Below are positions 11,579 to 22,950 of a stretch of 64,000 bases of DNA, piece by piece. This stretch comes from Arthrobotrys musiformis (lineage: Eukaryota > Ascomycota > Orbiliomycetes > Orbiliales > Orbiliaceae): positions 3,844,001 to 3,908,000 of the forward strand of contig JAVHJL010000001.1 in NCBI GenBank assembly GCA_036971715.1, in the 5' to 3' direction. Position 1 is the first letter of the stretch; every line of letters starts with the position of its first letter. Both the position numbers and the translations under genes were made by a program. The notes under the pieces were generated by a model. The model had not been told where the DNA came from. It ran no database searches and saw only the letters and a list, made by a program, of their open reading frames with translations.

Positions 11579-11967
11579 TTTGGTGGGGTTGCTGATGCCT
11601 CAGCGGGGATTGTTAGAGGTGTGGTGATCGGTAGACGGAGGCGTGAGGCTTGACGGTGGAGTGATGTTATGGTGTCGTTATAGCTTTGAAGCTAGTGAGG
11701 TTGAAGTCGATGAGTCGCGAAAGACTCATTCGGCTGCGGGATCATTGTTCAGCCTTGTTTCTTGGAAACAATTGGCAACACAGAACTCTCCCAAAAAGGC
11801 ACGCGAGGCTGGATATAACCCCTCCTCCTCCTCAGCTGCGGGTATAAATACCCCCCTCGAGGAAGTTATACAAGGAACGAAAATATATGCGCTCGTTCAT
11901 AAAATCCTTCCTACACATCTCCAAACTCCCGCTCACAAGTAATATCAATAAGAAAAATACTGTAAAC
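11579..11967. promoter_or_regulatory. divergent promoter, SAF4 / ankyrin-like gene
   Basis: 389 bp separating the two start codons. A TATAAATA at 11843-11850 lies about 118 bp upstream of the ATG at 11968. CTC-rich runs precede it (CCTCCTCCTCCTC at 11821). Confidence 0.5.
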
Positions 11968-12852
11968 ATGGTGCATCACGAATGGGTCGGCGCGGGTTTA
12001 ACCTCAACCTACCACGACCACACCGTCAAACTCCACAACCAACTCGCGGACTACGCCTTCAACGGCCGCTTCGACAAAGCACTGGAGTGCATCGAAGAGG
12101 ATCCGGATCTCGTCAATAGCTGGCGGTTGAGGGGTACTTCTCCCCACTACACAAAACCCATTCATAAGCCAAATATAAATATTAATTAAATATCATAAAA
12201 TCCAGGCCCAGAGGATACCCGCCCCGCAAGCGGCTGGACAACCCTCCACCAAGCGGCCCTGCTATCCACCTCCACGATCTCACATATAGAACGTCTAATC
12301 TCCCTGGGAGCCTGGAGAAACCTCACGACGGTGAATACGAATCAAACAGCCTACGACATCGCAAAGGCGAATAATCGCTCCAGGGATATCCTCGATGCTT
12401 TAAAACCTCATTACGAACGAAGGGTCGATGAGGAGATTGTTAAAAATCTGCAAAGGGGGTTGGAAGAGGTTATTAATAGTCGGGTTAAGAGAATGGTATT
12501 TCCTGTCCCCTCTTTCAAAAGCTTGACTTTGTATACTTTGAAAGAAAGAGGGCTGATGGGGTTGTATAGATCGAACAGAATAGATTCCGCATTCCGACTG
12601 TTGCGGTCCTACTCGAACTACAGGGTTTGAGTCTCTGGTGTCCCATTCCCGGTTTCTACGGGGTAAGTTCCTTTCATTCTGTAATAAAAGGTCAGTTCGT
12701 TAATGTTCTATAAACAGGGCTTCCACATACAATTGAAAGAAGATAACAGCATCCAGACCGAAAGCTCCTGTCGGGTCGCCGGAGGCTCCGGGCAGACGCA
12801 TGTCATCAGCCCCGACGGGACGTGGAAGATCACTGCGGATGGCCTGTACTAA
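11968..12852 (+). CDS. small ankyrin-repeat-like fungal protein
   Basis: Model: exons 11968-12133, 12206-12495, 12570-12662 and 12718-12852, giving 227 residues, with phases 1, 0 and 0. MVHHEWVGAGLTSTYHDHTV opens the protein. ALECIEEDPDLVNSW and GWTTLHQAALLSTSTISHIE are ankyrin-like helices. ISLGAWRNLTTVN and QTAYDIAK continue the pattern. The last two exons form a C-terminal module ending ISPDGTWKITADGLY. The third intron boundary is supported because the spliced frame (RFRIPTVAVLLELQGLSLWC) continues to a stop, while the unspliced frame ends early at 12630. It resembles a protein family widespread in Pezizomycotina. The biochemical role is unknown; protein-protein interaction is inferred. 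It is convergent with SWC4, 262 bp apart. Confidence 0.75.
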
Positions 12853-13114
12853 CTCCTACTCGAATACAAGAGCGTGGTTGAAGGGAACTCCACCGTTAAG
12901 TATGGTCCTGTCATTAAAGAGGAGATTTTATATAATCCCATGTAGTATACACATAAACTATCGCATTTTGTTTTTCAATAAAAACCAAAGTAATTCCGTC
13001 CGAAAGCACCCGTCGACGCCAAATAACGAGAAAACCCGCATAAAAGACAAATCCGTAAATATACCACAATCCCCCGAGCAGAAAAACGAATCCCCAGAGG
13101 AAAAAAAGACAGAA

Positions 13115-14683
13115 CTATTTCTCCTTCTTCGGCCGCTTCGAAGACCTGGAAACATCACTAAGCACGCTAGCACTCCGCTTCGTCCTATCACCACCCATAG
13201 CCTCCTGCGCCTTAAACACTTTAGTCTCCTGCTCAACCTTCTCCAACTGCTTACGAATATCCATCAACGCCGCTATCTCCCTCGCGAGAACCTCATACTT
13301 GGCACAAGTCTTCGACGTTGGCATCGATAGAATCTGCGGTATGTTGAGCTCCGCCATGATGGCCGGGCTTTTATTAATAAACGAGTTGGCCTTCGGCAGG
13401 TTCATTTTCATGGTTCGGAAGAAGACACCGGGTTGTAGTTTTTCGTGGTGGGTGAGGTTGTATTGCGCTTCTTCGGCCTTTGTGAGTTGTTTTATGTTGC
13501 TCTTGTTTTTGTCTTTGAGTGGAGTTGGGGCCGAGGCGCTGGCTGTTGATTCGTTTCGTGAGTGGCCGTGGGGTTTGGAGGGGGGTTCGGCGATGCTGCC
13601 TTGTCGTGAGACGGCGGGACTGGCGGCTGAAGCTGCCGCCGAGGGGGTGGGTTTGGTTGCTGCTGCTGTGGTAGTGGCGGTAGCGGTGGTGGTGGTGGCC
13701 TTCTCGTCCTCGGCAGCTTGACCGGATGGAGCAGCGATCGATTTCCTCTTCTTATTCCTATCCGAATTCAGAATATTCTGCGCCAGCGTTGCAAGTCCCT
13801 GTGATCCCTGATACGCCGCGATGGAACCCGTGGACTGCGGGTAGTCGAGTCTATTAAACAACTCCTCCCTCTCCTCGAGTAACTGCTGATGACTATCGTG
13901 TATCCTCCTCAACTCGGCGATCAAGTGCTGTTCGTGCTCGACTTCGGCGGGGGTACGGTACAACTGCATCTGCACTATCCTCTTCCTCTCGACCTCCTGC
14001 TCTTTATTGTAATGCATCGCGCTGTACAGCGCCCCTTCCTCGGTCGACATCATGGTTACGGGTGTACGCATCTCCATCACGTTACGGCAGACGGAGTAGT
14101 ACCGCGACTTCAGATCCTCCATGGTCCTATCCTCCTTCCCCGCGAATTCGTAACGGTCAGCGACAACGACCCATCGTAAATCGTAATCCTTTATCAGCTT
14201 GAACAAATAATCCGTCTCCTGCCTTGACCAATCATCATCCTTCAACACGGCATCGTATTCGGCGTCCGAGTACTCCAGTAAATTTATCTTAATATTAAAC
14301 TTCGCAAACTGATAATCCAACGGCACGGCCGTCTGCTGTATTTCCATCGCCCCGGCAACGTCATCGGCAGCAGAATCCTGCAGGGAATTCTGACGAACCC
14401 AGTGTTTCAATTCCATCCCATCCCTCCTGGCGGGATTTTTGAACGTTTGTTCGCGCCAGGGTGCCACGGAACCCAGGAATTTGGGTTTGTCTTTGAAACG
14501 GTGTTCTACTACTGCTACGGGGGGCGCGTTTTCGCCGAGGAGGGCGTAGAGTTCGCGGGTTATGCCATCCGGACGCTTTTCGACGGTTCGCTGCTTTTTG
14601 AGGGGTGGTTGGCGTGGTTGTTGGTCTAGAGTTGTGGGATCGATGCCCAGGACGTCGCGGACGTCGGTTACTGCTCCGCTCAT
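13115..14683 (-). CDS. SWC4: SWR1/NuA4 complex subunit 4 (DMAP1/Eaf2 family)
   Basis: Subunit shared by the SWR1 (H2A.Z deposition) and NuA4 acetyltransferase complexes in the nucleus. Single exon, 522 residues, start ATG at 14683 (MSGAVTDVRDVLGIDPTTLD), a typical N-terminus for the family. A SANT/Myb-like domain lies at about residues 125-195 (DWSRQETDYLFKLIKDYDLR, then WVVVADRYEF). A helical region follows (NKEQEVERKRIVQMQL). Residues about 300-390 are low-complexity with Ala/Thr/Pro runs. The conserved C-terminal DMAP1 region contains PGVFFRTMKMNLPKANSFIN. It ends in a basic tail (RSSKRPKKEK), probably a nuclear localisation signal. It is divergent from NOP16. Confidence 0.92.
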   Translation of the reverse strand: MSGAVTDVRDVLGIDPTTLDQQPRQPPLKKQRTVEKRPDGITRELYALLGENAPPVAVVEHRFKDKPKFLGSVAPWREQTFKNPARRDGMELKHWVRQNSLQDSAADDVAGAMEIQQTAVPLDYQFAKFNIKINLLEYSDAEYDAVLKDDDWSRQETDYLFKLIKDYDLRWVVVADRYEFAGKEDRTMEDLKSRYYSVCRNVMEMRTPVTMMSTEEGALYSAMHYNKEQEVERKRIVQMQLYRTPAEVEHEQHLIAELRRIHDSHQQLLEEREELFNRLDYPQSTGSIAAYQGSQGLATLAQNILNSDRNKKRKSIAAPSGQAAEDEKATTTTATATTTAAATKPTPSAAASAASPAVSRQGSIAEPPSKPHGHSRNESTASASAPTPLKDKNKSNIKQLTKAEEAQYNLTHHEKLQPGVFFRTMKMNLPKANSFINKSPAIMAELNIPQILSMPTSKTCAKYEVLAREIAALMDIRKQLEKVEQETKVFKAQEAMGGDRTKRSASVLSDVSRSSKRPKKEK

Positions 14684-15037
14684 CTTTCTTCCTTCTTTTC
14701 CCTTTTCCCGTTTCCTGTGCTTTACTTATTGATCTCAATGGTGAGGGGGTTAGTAAGGTCGGGTATGCGGATGGTAGTGGTAGTGGTAGTGGTGGTGGTG
14801 GTGGTTGATGTCCGTGGTTGGTTGGTGAAGTTGAAGTTGAAGTTCAAGTTCGATGACCAAAGCAGAACGGCTCTTTAACCCAAAAGTCTTGGCATCCAAC
14901 CCGCCAGCCAAAAAATCCCGTCGCCCAAAAAAATTTCCACCTTCAGAAAAAAAGCTTCAAAACCTCCAAACCAACATCACCAACCATCACCACCCACCTA
15001 CAGTAGTATAAAAGAGGGAGAGAAAAAGATAGTAAAC
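14684..15037. promoter_or_regulatory. divergent promoter, SWC4 / NOP16
   Basis: 354 bp between start codons. It contains a GGTAGT/GGT microsatellite at 14773-14806 and a TATAAAAG at 15007-15014. The latter is only about 25 nt from the NOP16 ATG, so it may lie in the leader rather than act as a TATA box. Confidence 0.45.
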
Positions 15038-15685
15038 ATGGGCCGCGAACTGCAAAAGAAGAAAAACCGCTCCTCGATAAACAAAGTCACCCGCAGGAAA
15101 CAAAATATCCGCAAGCGTCCACAGATAACTGGCTCAAAGCTCGTCGCCGACTCGTGGGATAAGAAGCAGACGCTCTCTCAGAAGTATATACCCCCCTCAT
15201 ACCCCCCCCATTCATCACTTCAACTAACAATTATACGCAATAGCTATGCCCGCCTGGGATTAACCCACCGCCTCAAATCCGCCACAGGCGGAAAAGAACC
15301 CTCCAAATCCCAAGCAACCACAAATACCACCGCCGTCCCCCACCAAGAAGCCCGCATCACCCGCTCCTCAGACGGTTCCGTAAAAGTCGAGTACTCGAAT
15401 AACCTCCTCTACTCCACCCTCACCCCTTCCTCCGAGCAACCCACGGTACAAAAGGCAGAAGAAGAGGAAACAGACCTCATCCGCGCGCTAAAGCACCGCG
15501 CCACCCTCTCGATCACGAAGGAAAGGGTACAAAGCGACCGTGAAGAGGATTGGGTGCAGCGACTGATCGCGAAGCATGGCGATGATTATCAGGCTATGTT
15601 CTGGGATAAGGAGTTGAATATTAGACAGCAAAGTGTGGGCGATATCAAGAGGCGGATTAAGAAGTGGCAATCCAAGAAGGCGTGA
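15038..15685 (+). CDS. NOP16: nucleolar protein 16, 60S ribosome biogenesis
   Basis: Nop16 family, a nucleolar 66S pre-ribosome factor. Model: exons 15038-15183 and 15244-15685, giving 195 residues. The 60-nt intron GTATAT...AATAG has a CTAAC branch site. Splicing joins TLSQN to YARLGL, giving the family signature QNYARLGL. The start MGRELQKKKNRSSINKVTRR is conserved and strongly basic, consistent with nucleolar targeting. The C-terminus AKHGDDYQAMFWDKELN also matches the family. It is divergent from SWC4, which is likewise a growth-related gene. Confidence 0.92.
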   Translation: MGRELQKKKNRSSINKVTRRKQNIRKRPQITGSKLVADSWDKKQTLSQKYIPPSYPPHSSLQLTIIRNSYARLGLTHRLKSATGGKEPSKSQATTNTTAVPHQEARITRSSDGSVKVEYSNNLLYSTLTPSSEQPTVQKAEEEETDLIRALKHRATLSITKERVQSDREEDWVQRLIAKHGDDYQAMFWDKELNIRQQSVGDIKRRIKKWQSKKA

Positions 15686-16453
15686 TATATTCCCCACCCA
15701 TCTTTGAGATTTGTAGGATTTTGGAGGCAGAAGGGGAATGGCGGTGTAAGATATTGGTAGTACGGAACAGGGCGTTACGGGCGTTCTTTTGGCGGCGGGA
15801 AGACTAGGATTTAAAAGTTGCATTTGATTTACAATTATCTCTATACGATTGGAGCGATTGGTATCGACATAAGGAACGGTCACCGAGACTATTGAGGCGG
15901 ATGATTATATATAGAAATGTTATCCGATACCTTTGTGTAAGATAGGTGTATCTTATGGAGGTGCGTTAACTTCAAGCATACTTTATATGGGTATATAGCT
16001 AGATCTATAGATCTGGGACCAATATACCAGCCTTTGACTGTAGTGTAATCGGATAAGTATTCTGAATCCATAAAGTGAAGATCTCATTATATACCCTATC
16101 TTATATCATAACAACATCAAATCCATCATCTGCGCCAAAAACTCGTTCTCATGACCAATGCATACAAAAATAATACAAAAAGAGAGAGCGACATCCACAC
16201 ACGCACGAACATTCGCACAATTGCTCCCCAATCCCTGAAAAAGATAAAAGTGGCAAAGAAATAAACGCAATGCAAGACAAAAGGGAATCTGTATATACTC
16301 CAGCAAGCTTCCAATACAATACCCAAGTATGATTAAAGTCCTCCCTTCCACTTCGTAATTACTCTCGAGCTCCCGTTTAACAACTGGGGACTAGCTCTAT
16401 CTATACACGAATTCCCCGCCAACCATAGTCGCCTATGGTGTTGAAGGTGAGGA
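15686..16453. other. intergenic, convergent 3' regions
   Basis: 768 bp between NOP16 (+) and the STIMATE-family gene (-). AT-rich, no supported gene. Confidence 0.55.
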
Positions 16454-17787
16454 CTACCTTCTGGCGGTATTCTCCCCGTCGATATCAGGATCATACTCTT
16501 CTATGCCCCCCGCCGACGGCCCTTTCTTCGAGTTGTGGTTGTGGTGTCTGGGTTTTTGGTTCTGTGCGATGATTGCGTGTTCGTCGTCTTCGTCGGTGGA
16601 GTAGACGTACGAACTATCCTCAAAACTCCTCCTCGATTGAACTTTCCTCTTATCCCCCTTCCCACCCGTCGCGGCAGCAGCACTAGGCTGTACCTGCGGA
16701 ATATTCAGATCATGTGGGATTCCAAATTCATCATAGTCCTCCCTTTCATCATCATCACTATCCCCCACAATCGGTCTCTCTTCGTCGTCAAGGTGGGGTG
16801 CTTTCGTTTCTTGCTTTTTGATGAAGGTGTCGATGATGTAGTATTGTACTGCGTTCATGATTAAGGGGAAAATGAACATGACGAATGCGATCTGGACTTT
16901 TCGGTTTCCTTCGGTCCAGCCGAGGAGGAAGTCGCCGAATTTTCCGAGGAGGATGGGGAAGATTGCGAAGAGGATTGCGACGATGAGTTTCATGAACATG
17001 AGGCCGGCGAAATACAAAACTATCCTATGTTAGTCCTTCATCTCTCTTGATACTGGGGGGTATTGGAATTTGAAGACGTACCGGACTGCTTGATCCAGTT
17101 GGAGGCCTTTGGAGGGGTTCCATAGTCGCCGGAGGTGATGCCGTAGCTGAACGGGTTGTCTGGCGGCAGGAGTTCGCAGAGGTATGTGATCGCTCGGAGG
17201 GCGTATATAAGAATTGCAATGCCAACGGTCGTCTACCCATTATTAATAAAACAATCCAACTCAAAGCAACTGGAGAAATCATAGAAGTACACACATCAAT
17301 CGCTAAGTTCAGCAAATAAAAACTGCAAGGATTAGGATGGTAATCATCATCCCTCCTCATCAACCGCGAGGGGTGCGGCGTGGTATCGAATTTCCCGGAA
17401 GATAGCAGAGCCAATACCAGATTAGCGATGTGGACGAGGACGGAGCCGACGACCTGTTTTGAGACGTCGAAGAACCAGATTTTGACGGGACGCTGGGGTC
17501 GTTCGCGCCAGCGTTTGTAGACGAGGGAGGAGAGGGCCAGGAGACCGAGGGCGCCTTGGACGAGGAGGGCTTATTCGTCACAAATCATAAAAATCAGCTA
17601 TGGTCCTTTTTGATATCAAAGGAGCCGGGGTATTTTTGGAGGGGATGTTGGATTTATATTGGAGAGGAATAGAATACATACCAAAGGAACCGAGGAGCTC
17701 GCACTCGCCTTCCTCGTGGTCGCCCGGCGGCGGGTCGTCTCTTGCAGCCAGCATTCTTTCGGAGAGGGACCTGGCGAAGAGGGCCAT
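16454..17787 (-). CDS. STIMATE-family vacuolar membrane protein
   Basis: Multi-pass membrane protein of the fungal vacuolar membrane / STIMATE (TMEM110) family. Model: exons 17787-17682, 17569-17295, 17232-17082 and 17019-16454, giving 365 residues. Hydrophobic segments include ALLVQGALGLLALSSLVY, SVLVHIANLVLALLSSG, a third around TTVGIAILIYALRAITYLCE, one around LYFAGLMFMKLIVAILFAIF and one near VQIAFVMFIFPLIMNAVQYY. The family motif NPCSFYLLNLAID precedes the second intron. The cytosolic tail is acidic, with DDDEREDYDE and a Ser/Asp-rich stretch. Family members in animals sit at ER-plasma-membrane contacts; the yeast relative is vacuolar. Location here is inferred from the family. Confidence 0.85.
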
Positions 17788-17890
17788 TTTGCTTGATATC
17801 GGTTTATCTTTCTATCTTCCAGAGATTGCCGCCGATAAGAGCGGCTGTTGAGGAGGTGAGGATGATGTTGATGTTATATGTATGCACGGG

Positions 17891-17933
17891 AGAGTGAGTG
17901 AGTGTGGGTGAGTGAGTGAGTGTGGATGAGTGG
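17891..17933. repeat. GTGA-type microsatellite
   Basis: Imperfect run of GAGTGAGTG/GTGGGTGAG units upstream of the STIMATE-family gene. Confidence 0.8.
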
Positions 17934-18253
17934 AGGATGTGCGTGGACCAAGCGGCGAGCCTGAGCTTGTGCTCTGCTTTGAGAAAACCCGCGTGACTGG
18001 AACGAACGAGCCACAACGGCAGCTGCAGCTATCCACCACAAATTAAAGAAAATATGCTATGCTGCACCCCCGAAACGATGAAGCTGAAGTGAATGAATGG
18101 AAATAGCAAGATTGAATATAAGTATATAATACAGCCGAGGGGGTTATAATTGGAGGGGGGGCTGTAGCTATAAGGGCGAAGTGTCGTGATAGAACGATAA
18201 AGGCGGCTTGAAAGGGGAGGTCGAATCGATGCTTCCTTCCGGCCTTTTATATC

Positions 18254-18328
18254 CAAAAAAAAATAAAAAAATAAAAATAAAATAAAATAAAAAATAAAAA
18301 ATAAAAAATAAAAAATAAAATAAAAAAG
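18254..18328. repeat. AAAAT/AAAAAT simple-sequence array
   Basis: About 75 bp made almost only of A-runs separated by single T residues, an interrupted pentamer/hexamer array. Confidence 0.9.
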
Positions 18329-18930
18329 AGATTAAAAGTATGGGAATCCGCGGGCCCGCAGTTTCTTTTATAAATACTCTCGTAAGAAGAACTGCCACAA
18401 CGAAACCGATTATAATACTAGCGCATATAGAAGTATGTATATTAATATATTATGCCGCCGGAACAGGCCCCTCTGCAGAATGTCAGAATTCAGAAGGTTC
18501 TTCTTTTCAGCATCTTCCGGTCTTCGAATCCTGGGATCCGCGGGCATATTTGGAAGGTTGCGGCTTGTTTCAACCCAGCCCCGTCGTGAAACAGCCTTTG
18601 ACGTTCAAGCCACAGCTCGCATGTATATCCACTAGCTTAGCTTATAACTATCACATTCGGATCCGTCGGCGGTTAATATTTTTTTAACTTCAATTTTATA
18701 GATTATAGACTGAAAAGAAACAAGCGAAAGAGTATTTTATTCAAATTTCTGCTTCGAGTAAAACTACATTCGCAGTCTCGAATGCTGTCATCATGCATTC
18801 ATTCATTCCCCAAAATCATGCAAACGAACGAGTCCCCATATTATATTATATTACCACCACTACCACCACCACACTCAATCCTAGGTACTTATTGAAAGAA
18901 AAGAGACAAAGGGAAAGAGAGAGGAAGGGT

Positions 18931-19682
18931 TTATATCTTCTTCTTCTTCTCCTTGGCCTCCTTCTTGGCAACCGTCGGCGAGTCGGCATTGTTGAGCCCA
19001 TCCTTCAGGATCTTGTCCAGCTCCTCCTTCTCCTTCTTCTCCGCATACCACTGGCCCGCCTGCAGCAGCAGCACGCCGATGAGCACCAGCGCCATGATTG
19101 TGTTCGACGCCGCGACCACCTGCAGCGACTGCACCTGTGGGATCTCGTCGCCCTGCTCCCGTTAGCACTTCTTTCCTTCTGTACCCATGTTCACATATAT
19201 ATCTATATATACACATATATAGAGGGAGGAAGGGAAAGACTTACGTAATCACCGCTCTTGATAATCTGCATGCCCTTGAGCGTATTGCTGCCGTAAACAA
19301 TCACAGCAATCATGAACAAAACCAAGCTGGCGCCGTCGAAGAGGGCATTGCTCTCGCTGGGTTTGTAGAGCTTCACGATGAACGCGCCGAGGGCGACGAG
19401 TACGATGGCATGGAGGACCCGGCCGACCAGAGGAGGAGAGTCGTAGAGCATGTTGTAGTGGGTCTCGATGTTTGAGATCATGGTGGGGGTCAGGGGCGTG
19501 GAGGTCCAGAGGAGGGGGAAGTCGTAGGACCAGTTTGTGAAGAGGATGCCCAGGAGGAACGACGTCGCTGTTTCATCCGTCCGTCAGCATTGTCACTATA
19601 TCTATATTCATGTGATCGTAGATGGTTAAAAGTACGTACGGCAGACGATGAGGTATGTCCAGAAGGAGGATGCGCCCAGCAT
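18931..19682 (-). CDS. SHR3: ER membrane packaging chaperone for amino-acid permeases
   Basis: Shr3 family, needed for folding and ER exit of amino-acid permeases. Model: exons 19682-19640, 19567-19245 and 19152-18931, giving 195 residues, phases 1 and 0. It starts MLGASSFWTYLIVC and continues SFLLGILFTNWSYDFPLLW. Hydrophobic segments are RVLHAIVLVALGAFIVKLY, GASLVLFMIAVIVYGS and SNTIMALVLIGVLLLQAG, with the first at the N-terminus, as expected for four spans. The tail has QWYAEKKEKEELDKIL and ends KEKKKKI, which fits a dilysine (KKxx) ER-retrieval signal. The length suits the family. It is divergent from the Pex24-type gene across 783 bp. Confidence 0.9.
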
Positions 19683-20465
19683 TTTGGCGGCAGTCGTGGT
19701 CGTGTCTACGTTTACTTCCTATATAATGGAGATAGAGTATGGGAATGGGGGGTTGAGGAGGCGGTTTGATACGATATGATGCGATACCACTCCAGCGCCG
19801 GCCGTCAATTCCGAGGCGACAATCCGACAGATAATGATAAAAAAAAAAAAAAAAATTAAAAAATTAAAGAAATACTACCGTGAAGACAATGGAGATGGAC
19901 AGGAAGAAGAAGATGGAAAAGAAGGATACCCTGTCCGATTCTTAAATATGTTCAGCCATTGATTGGTGCCTAGCAGATGTCTCGACGGGCCCACAGATAA
20001 ACGACAGGTCCATGCCACCCGCAGGAGCTGCTCCCCGGTCAAACCTTGGCGGTGCTTTCGGCCTGGCCGCCTGCCTGTTTGGGGATTACATCATACCATC
20101 GCCCATCTCATTGCATTGCATTCTTGATACCATGTCTGAGGACAGTGTAAGTGTACCCGGTATGGTGTTTGTATTCTGTCTGGGGTTGTATTCATATATT
20201 TGGGGAGGTCTGTATGGTAGTGTAAATAGGAGGCACATCCAGGGTAGGTGCAATTATGTAATTGTCTGGGGAAAGCCGCCTTCACGTGTCGGAAACATTC
20301 CCATCTGATAGATCTCATCTCCACACCTCCTCCACACCCCCTCCACTCCACCCCACTCCACTATACTCCCCTCACTGACGCCGGGCAGAAGATGTGTCCT
20401 CGTCGCCTGACTGCTGCAGCATCACAAGCTTGTTCCAGTAGCAGGTAAAGGAGATATATAATATA
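19683..20465. promoter_or_regulatory. divergent intergenic region, SHR3 / peroxin
   Basis: 783 bp between start codons. It includes an A-rich run (19839-19870) and a C/T-rich stretch with repeated CTCCAC units near 20319-20375. No gene supported. Confidence 0.5.
19839..19870. repeat. poly-A-rich tract
   Basis: A run of more than 15 A residues followed by ATTAAAAAATTAAAG. Confidence 0.85.
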
Positions 20466-22013
20466 ATGTCAGACTCCGACGACGACACCTCGAGCAGAGG
20501 CTTCCTCCACCCCGATGACACCCAACAACCTCAAGGCGGCCGTCGCCGTCATCTCGCCTCAAAACTCGCAAAACACTACCAACGGGGCAAGGAATCTCTC
20601 AAAGAAGCCCGCGAGGACCTGAAAAACAAGGACGAGGAAGGCCGCCCTACCACCTTCGCCGCCGGTCCTACCGAAAATATCATCTCCTACCCTGACTACA
20701 GGGACTTCAACAAATCCATCGGTGGATTCGCCAGCGGCTTGCAGGATAAATTATTTGCGAAGATGATCGGAGGCATATTACCCGCTGATGCCGTGGAGCA
20801 TTATACCTCTTCGTCTGATAAAGACAAGAGGAAGGATACGGAGAGGCCGCAGTTCAGTGTCACCGTCATGTCTGGGAACTTCAGACGGTTCAACCAGAGG
20901 TATCCATACCATCTACAAGTAGTTGTTATTGTTGAAGGGAGAATGCTAATATAGAGAAGAATCGGCGTCGTCTTCGTCCTCCAGCACCGTCTGATCCGCC
21001 TCATCACCTGGCGCAAACCAACCCACACCCTCTCAGCACTAGCCCTCTACTCCTTCGTCTGCCTGGACCCCTACCTCCTCGCCAGCGTACCTCTAGCCTC
21101 AGTTCTCCTCTTCATAATGGTCCCCGCCTACATCTCCCGCCACCCTCCAGCCCCCTCCCGTCTCCCAACAGATCCATACCCTTCCCGAGGTCCCCCCAGC
21201 GCAATACCACCCGAAGTCAAAGCCGTCTCCGAATTCTCCAAAGACTTCTTCCGCAACCTCCGCGACCTCCAAAACTCCATGGAAGACTTCTCCGCCGCAC
21301 ACGACCAAGTAATCCAAATCCTCGGCCCCCCGACAAACTTCTCCTCCGAAACTTTAAGCTCCGGGGTATTCCTAATCCTCTCCTTCCTCACCTGCGCATT
21401 ATTCATCGGTGCGAGACATGTACCCTGGCGACCGGTAATGCTCCTAACCGGCTGGATAATCACAATCCTCTGCCATCCATCCATGATGGCACCGATACAA
21501 ACCGCCCATGAAACCCACGTAATCCCCAACGAAAAGAAAGCGAGAAAAGTATTCAAACAGTGGGTTGCGAAGGATATAATCCTCGATACCACACCTGATT
21601 CCCGCGAAGTTGAAATATTTGAATTACAACGTAAAGATTCGAATGGAGAGTGGGAAGCATGGATGTTTTCCCCGTTACCGTATGAAAAGTTATCATCATC
21701 CCGTTTGGCGGGGGAGAAACCGAAGGGGACTAGATTTCTGGAGGATGTAATCCCCCCGAAGGGGTGGCATTGGATGGATGAGAAGTGGATGTTGGATTTG
21801 GATAGTAAGGAGTGGGTTGAAGAGAGGTATTTGGAAGGCGTGGAGGTTGAAGTTGCGGAGGAGAGGTGGGTTTATGATATTTTGACGGGGGATGAAGGGT
21901 ATAGAGGTACCGGGGAATGGAGGAGGAGAAGATGGTTGAGGATGGTGAGGCGGCATGTTGTTGGTGATGGCGGGGTTATTGCTTTTAATGACGATTCGCA
22001 CATTGCTTTTTGA
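20466..22013 (+). CDS. Pex24/Pex28-29-family peroxisomal membrane peroxin
   Basis: Integral peroxisomal membrane protein (Pex24p family) regulating peroxisome number and size, probably at ER-peroxisome contacts. Model: exons 20466-20899 and 20957-22013, giving 496 residues. A second acceptor three bases downstream would remove one residue. The conserved core is QFSVTVMSGNFRRFNQR, then IGVVFVLQHRLIRLITWRKP, THTLSALALYSFVCLDPYLL and membrane segments near SVPLASVLLFIMVPAYI and SGVFLILSFLTCALFIG. The C-terminal half has a dysferlin-like pattern: PPKGWHWMDEKWMLDLDSKE, a WVYD strand and WRRRRWLRMVRR. The N-terminus is charged and Ser/Asp-rich. Assignment to Pex28/29 versus another Pex24-type paralogue cannot be settled by eye. 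Confidence 0.85.
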
Positions 22014-22379
22014 TTTATAATTTTTTTTAAGTTTAATTTTTGCGATTTTATTTTGGGTGATATTTGGTGTTTATGTGGTCTGGTTTTATGTTTTAATGTG
22101 GCATGTTATTTGGCATTTTTTATACTGGTAGGTTGGAGATGTTGAACAGTCTGAATTGGAATTAGACGGTACATACGAAGGTTGATATAAGGTATCAAAG
22201 CCATTTTACGTCCAAAATAAAGAAACCATCATACCATCCAAGTCGCTCATACAGCGATTACCATCACACAATCCCGCTATTCTTCATTTATTGAGCGACT
22301 CGGTATCTAATCTCAAGATCACACTCCCCAAACCTGAGGTTTATCAAGACGCTGCAGTCAGCGTATATAACCACAACGA

Positions 22380-22950
22380 ACGGATATTTAACATACTTAA
22401 CTTTCCTAAAAGCCTAGGAATACCTAAGCCTAAGAAACTAGGCGCAAGCCTAGAACCTAGAATACCTAGGCGCCACAGCCTACAAATATCCACAGGAAAG
22501 CCTAAAATATGAAAATACATAAAGTACGGAAGCAACGATACGCCTGCCGGCGGGTACTAGAGAGCGGGGTACGCGGACGAGTAGCTATCGAGATAGTCTC
22601 GCCTAGACCTCGGCACGGAGGAGGTTGGGACCTAGCCTAGGTGTAGTATTTGATTTTAGGAAACCCTAGAGGCCTGGGATATGACTTAGGCATGCCTAGT
22701 CATGTTATACAAACCCCAAGGATTAGTAGGCAAGTTGGGTTCAGGAAGATGAAAACCAGGTGCGCCTCTACAGCTGCATGAGCCTAGTTTTTAGCCTAGG
22801 CGTCTAGGACGTCTGGGTACAGCTTGATTTCCAGCCTCATTGCTTTCGTTCGATATTTTTTTTAATTTTCCTACGCGGAAATTTGGGGCTTAGGGGTTCT
22901 AGGAATTTAGGAGTGTGAGATAGGTGTGCCTGAGGTTTAGGAAGCTAAGG
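22380..22950. repeat. CCTAGG/TAGG-rich degenerate tract
   Basis: Words such as CCTAGG, GCCTAG, CCTAAGCC and TTAGG recur on both strands about every 15-30 bp, for example around 22409-22475, 22600-22640 and 22790-22810. Units are not regular, so this is a degenerate word-rich tract rather than a clean tandem array. Confidence 0.5.

Larger units (their letters stand above)
17788..18930. other. intergenic with microsatellites
   Basis: 1.14 kb between two minus-strand genes. It holds a GTGA-type repeat (17891-17933) and a long AAAAT-type array (18254-18328). No supported coding region. Confidence 0.6.

Noticed and set aside
18793..19248. Plus-strand frames opposite SHR3 (Leu/Arg-rich)
   Set aside because: Shadow of the real minus-strand gene; composition follows from the antisense codons.
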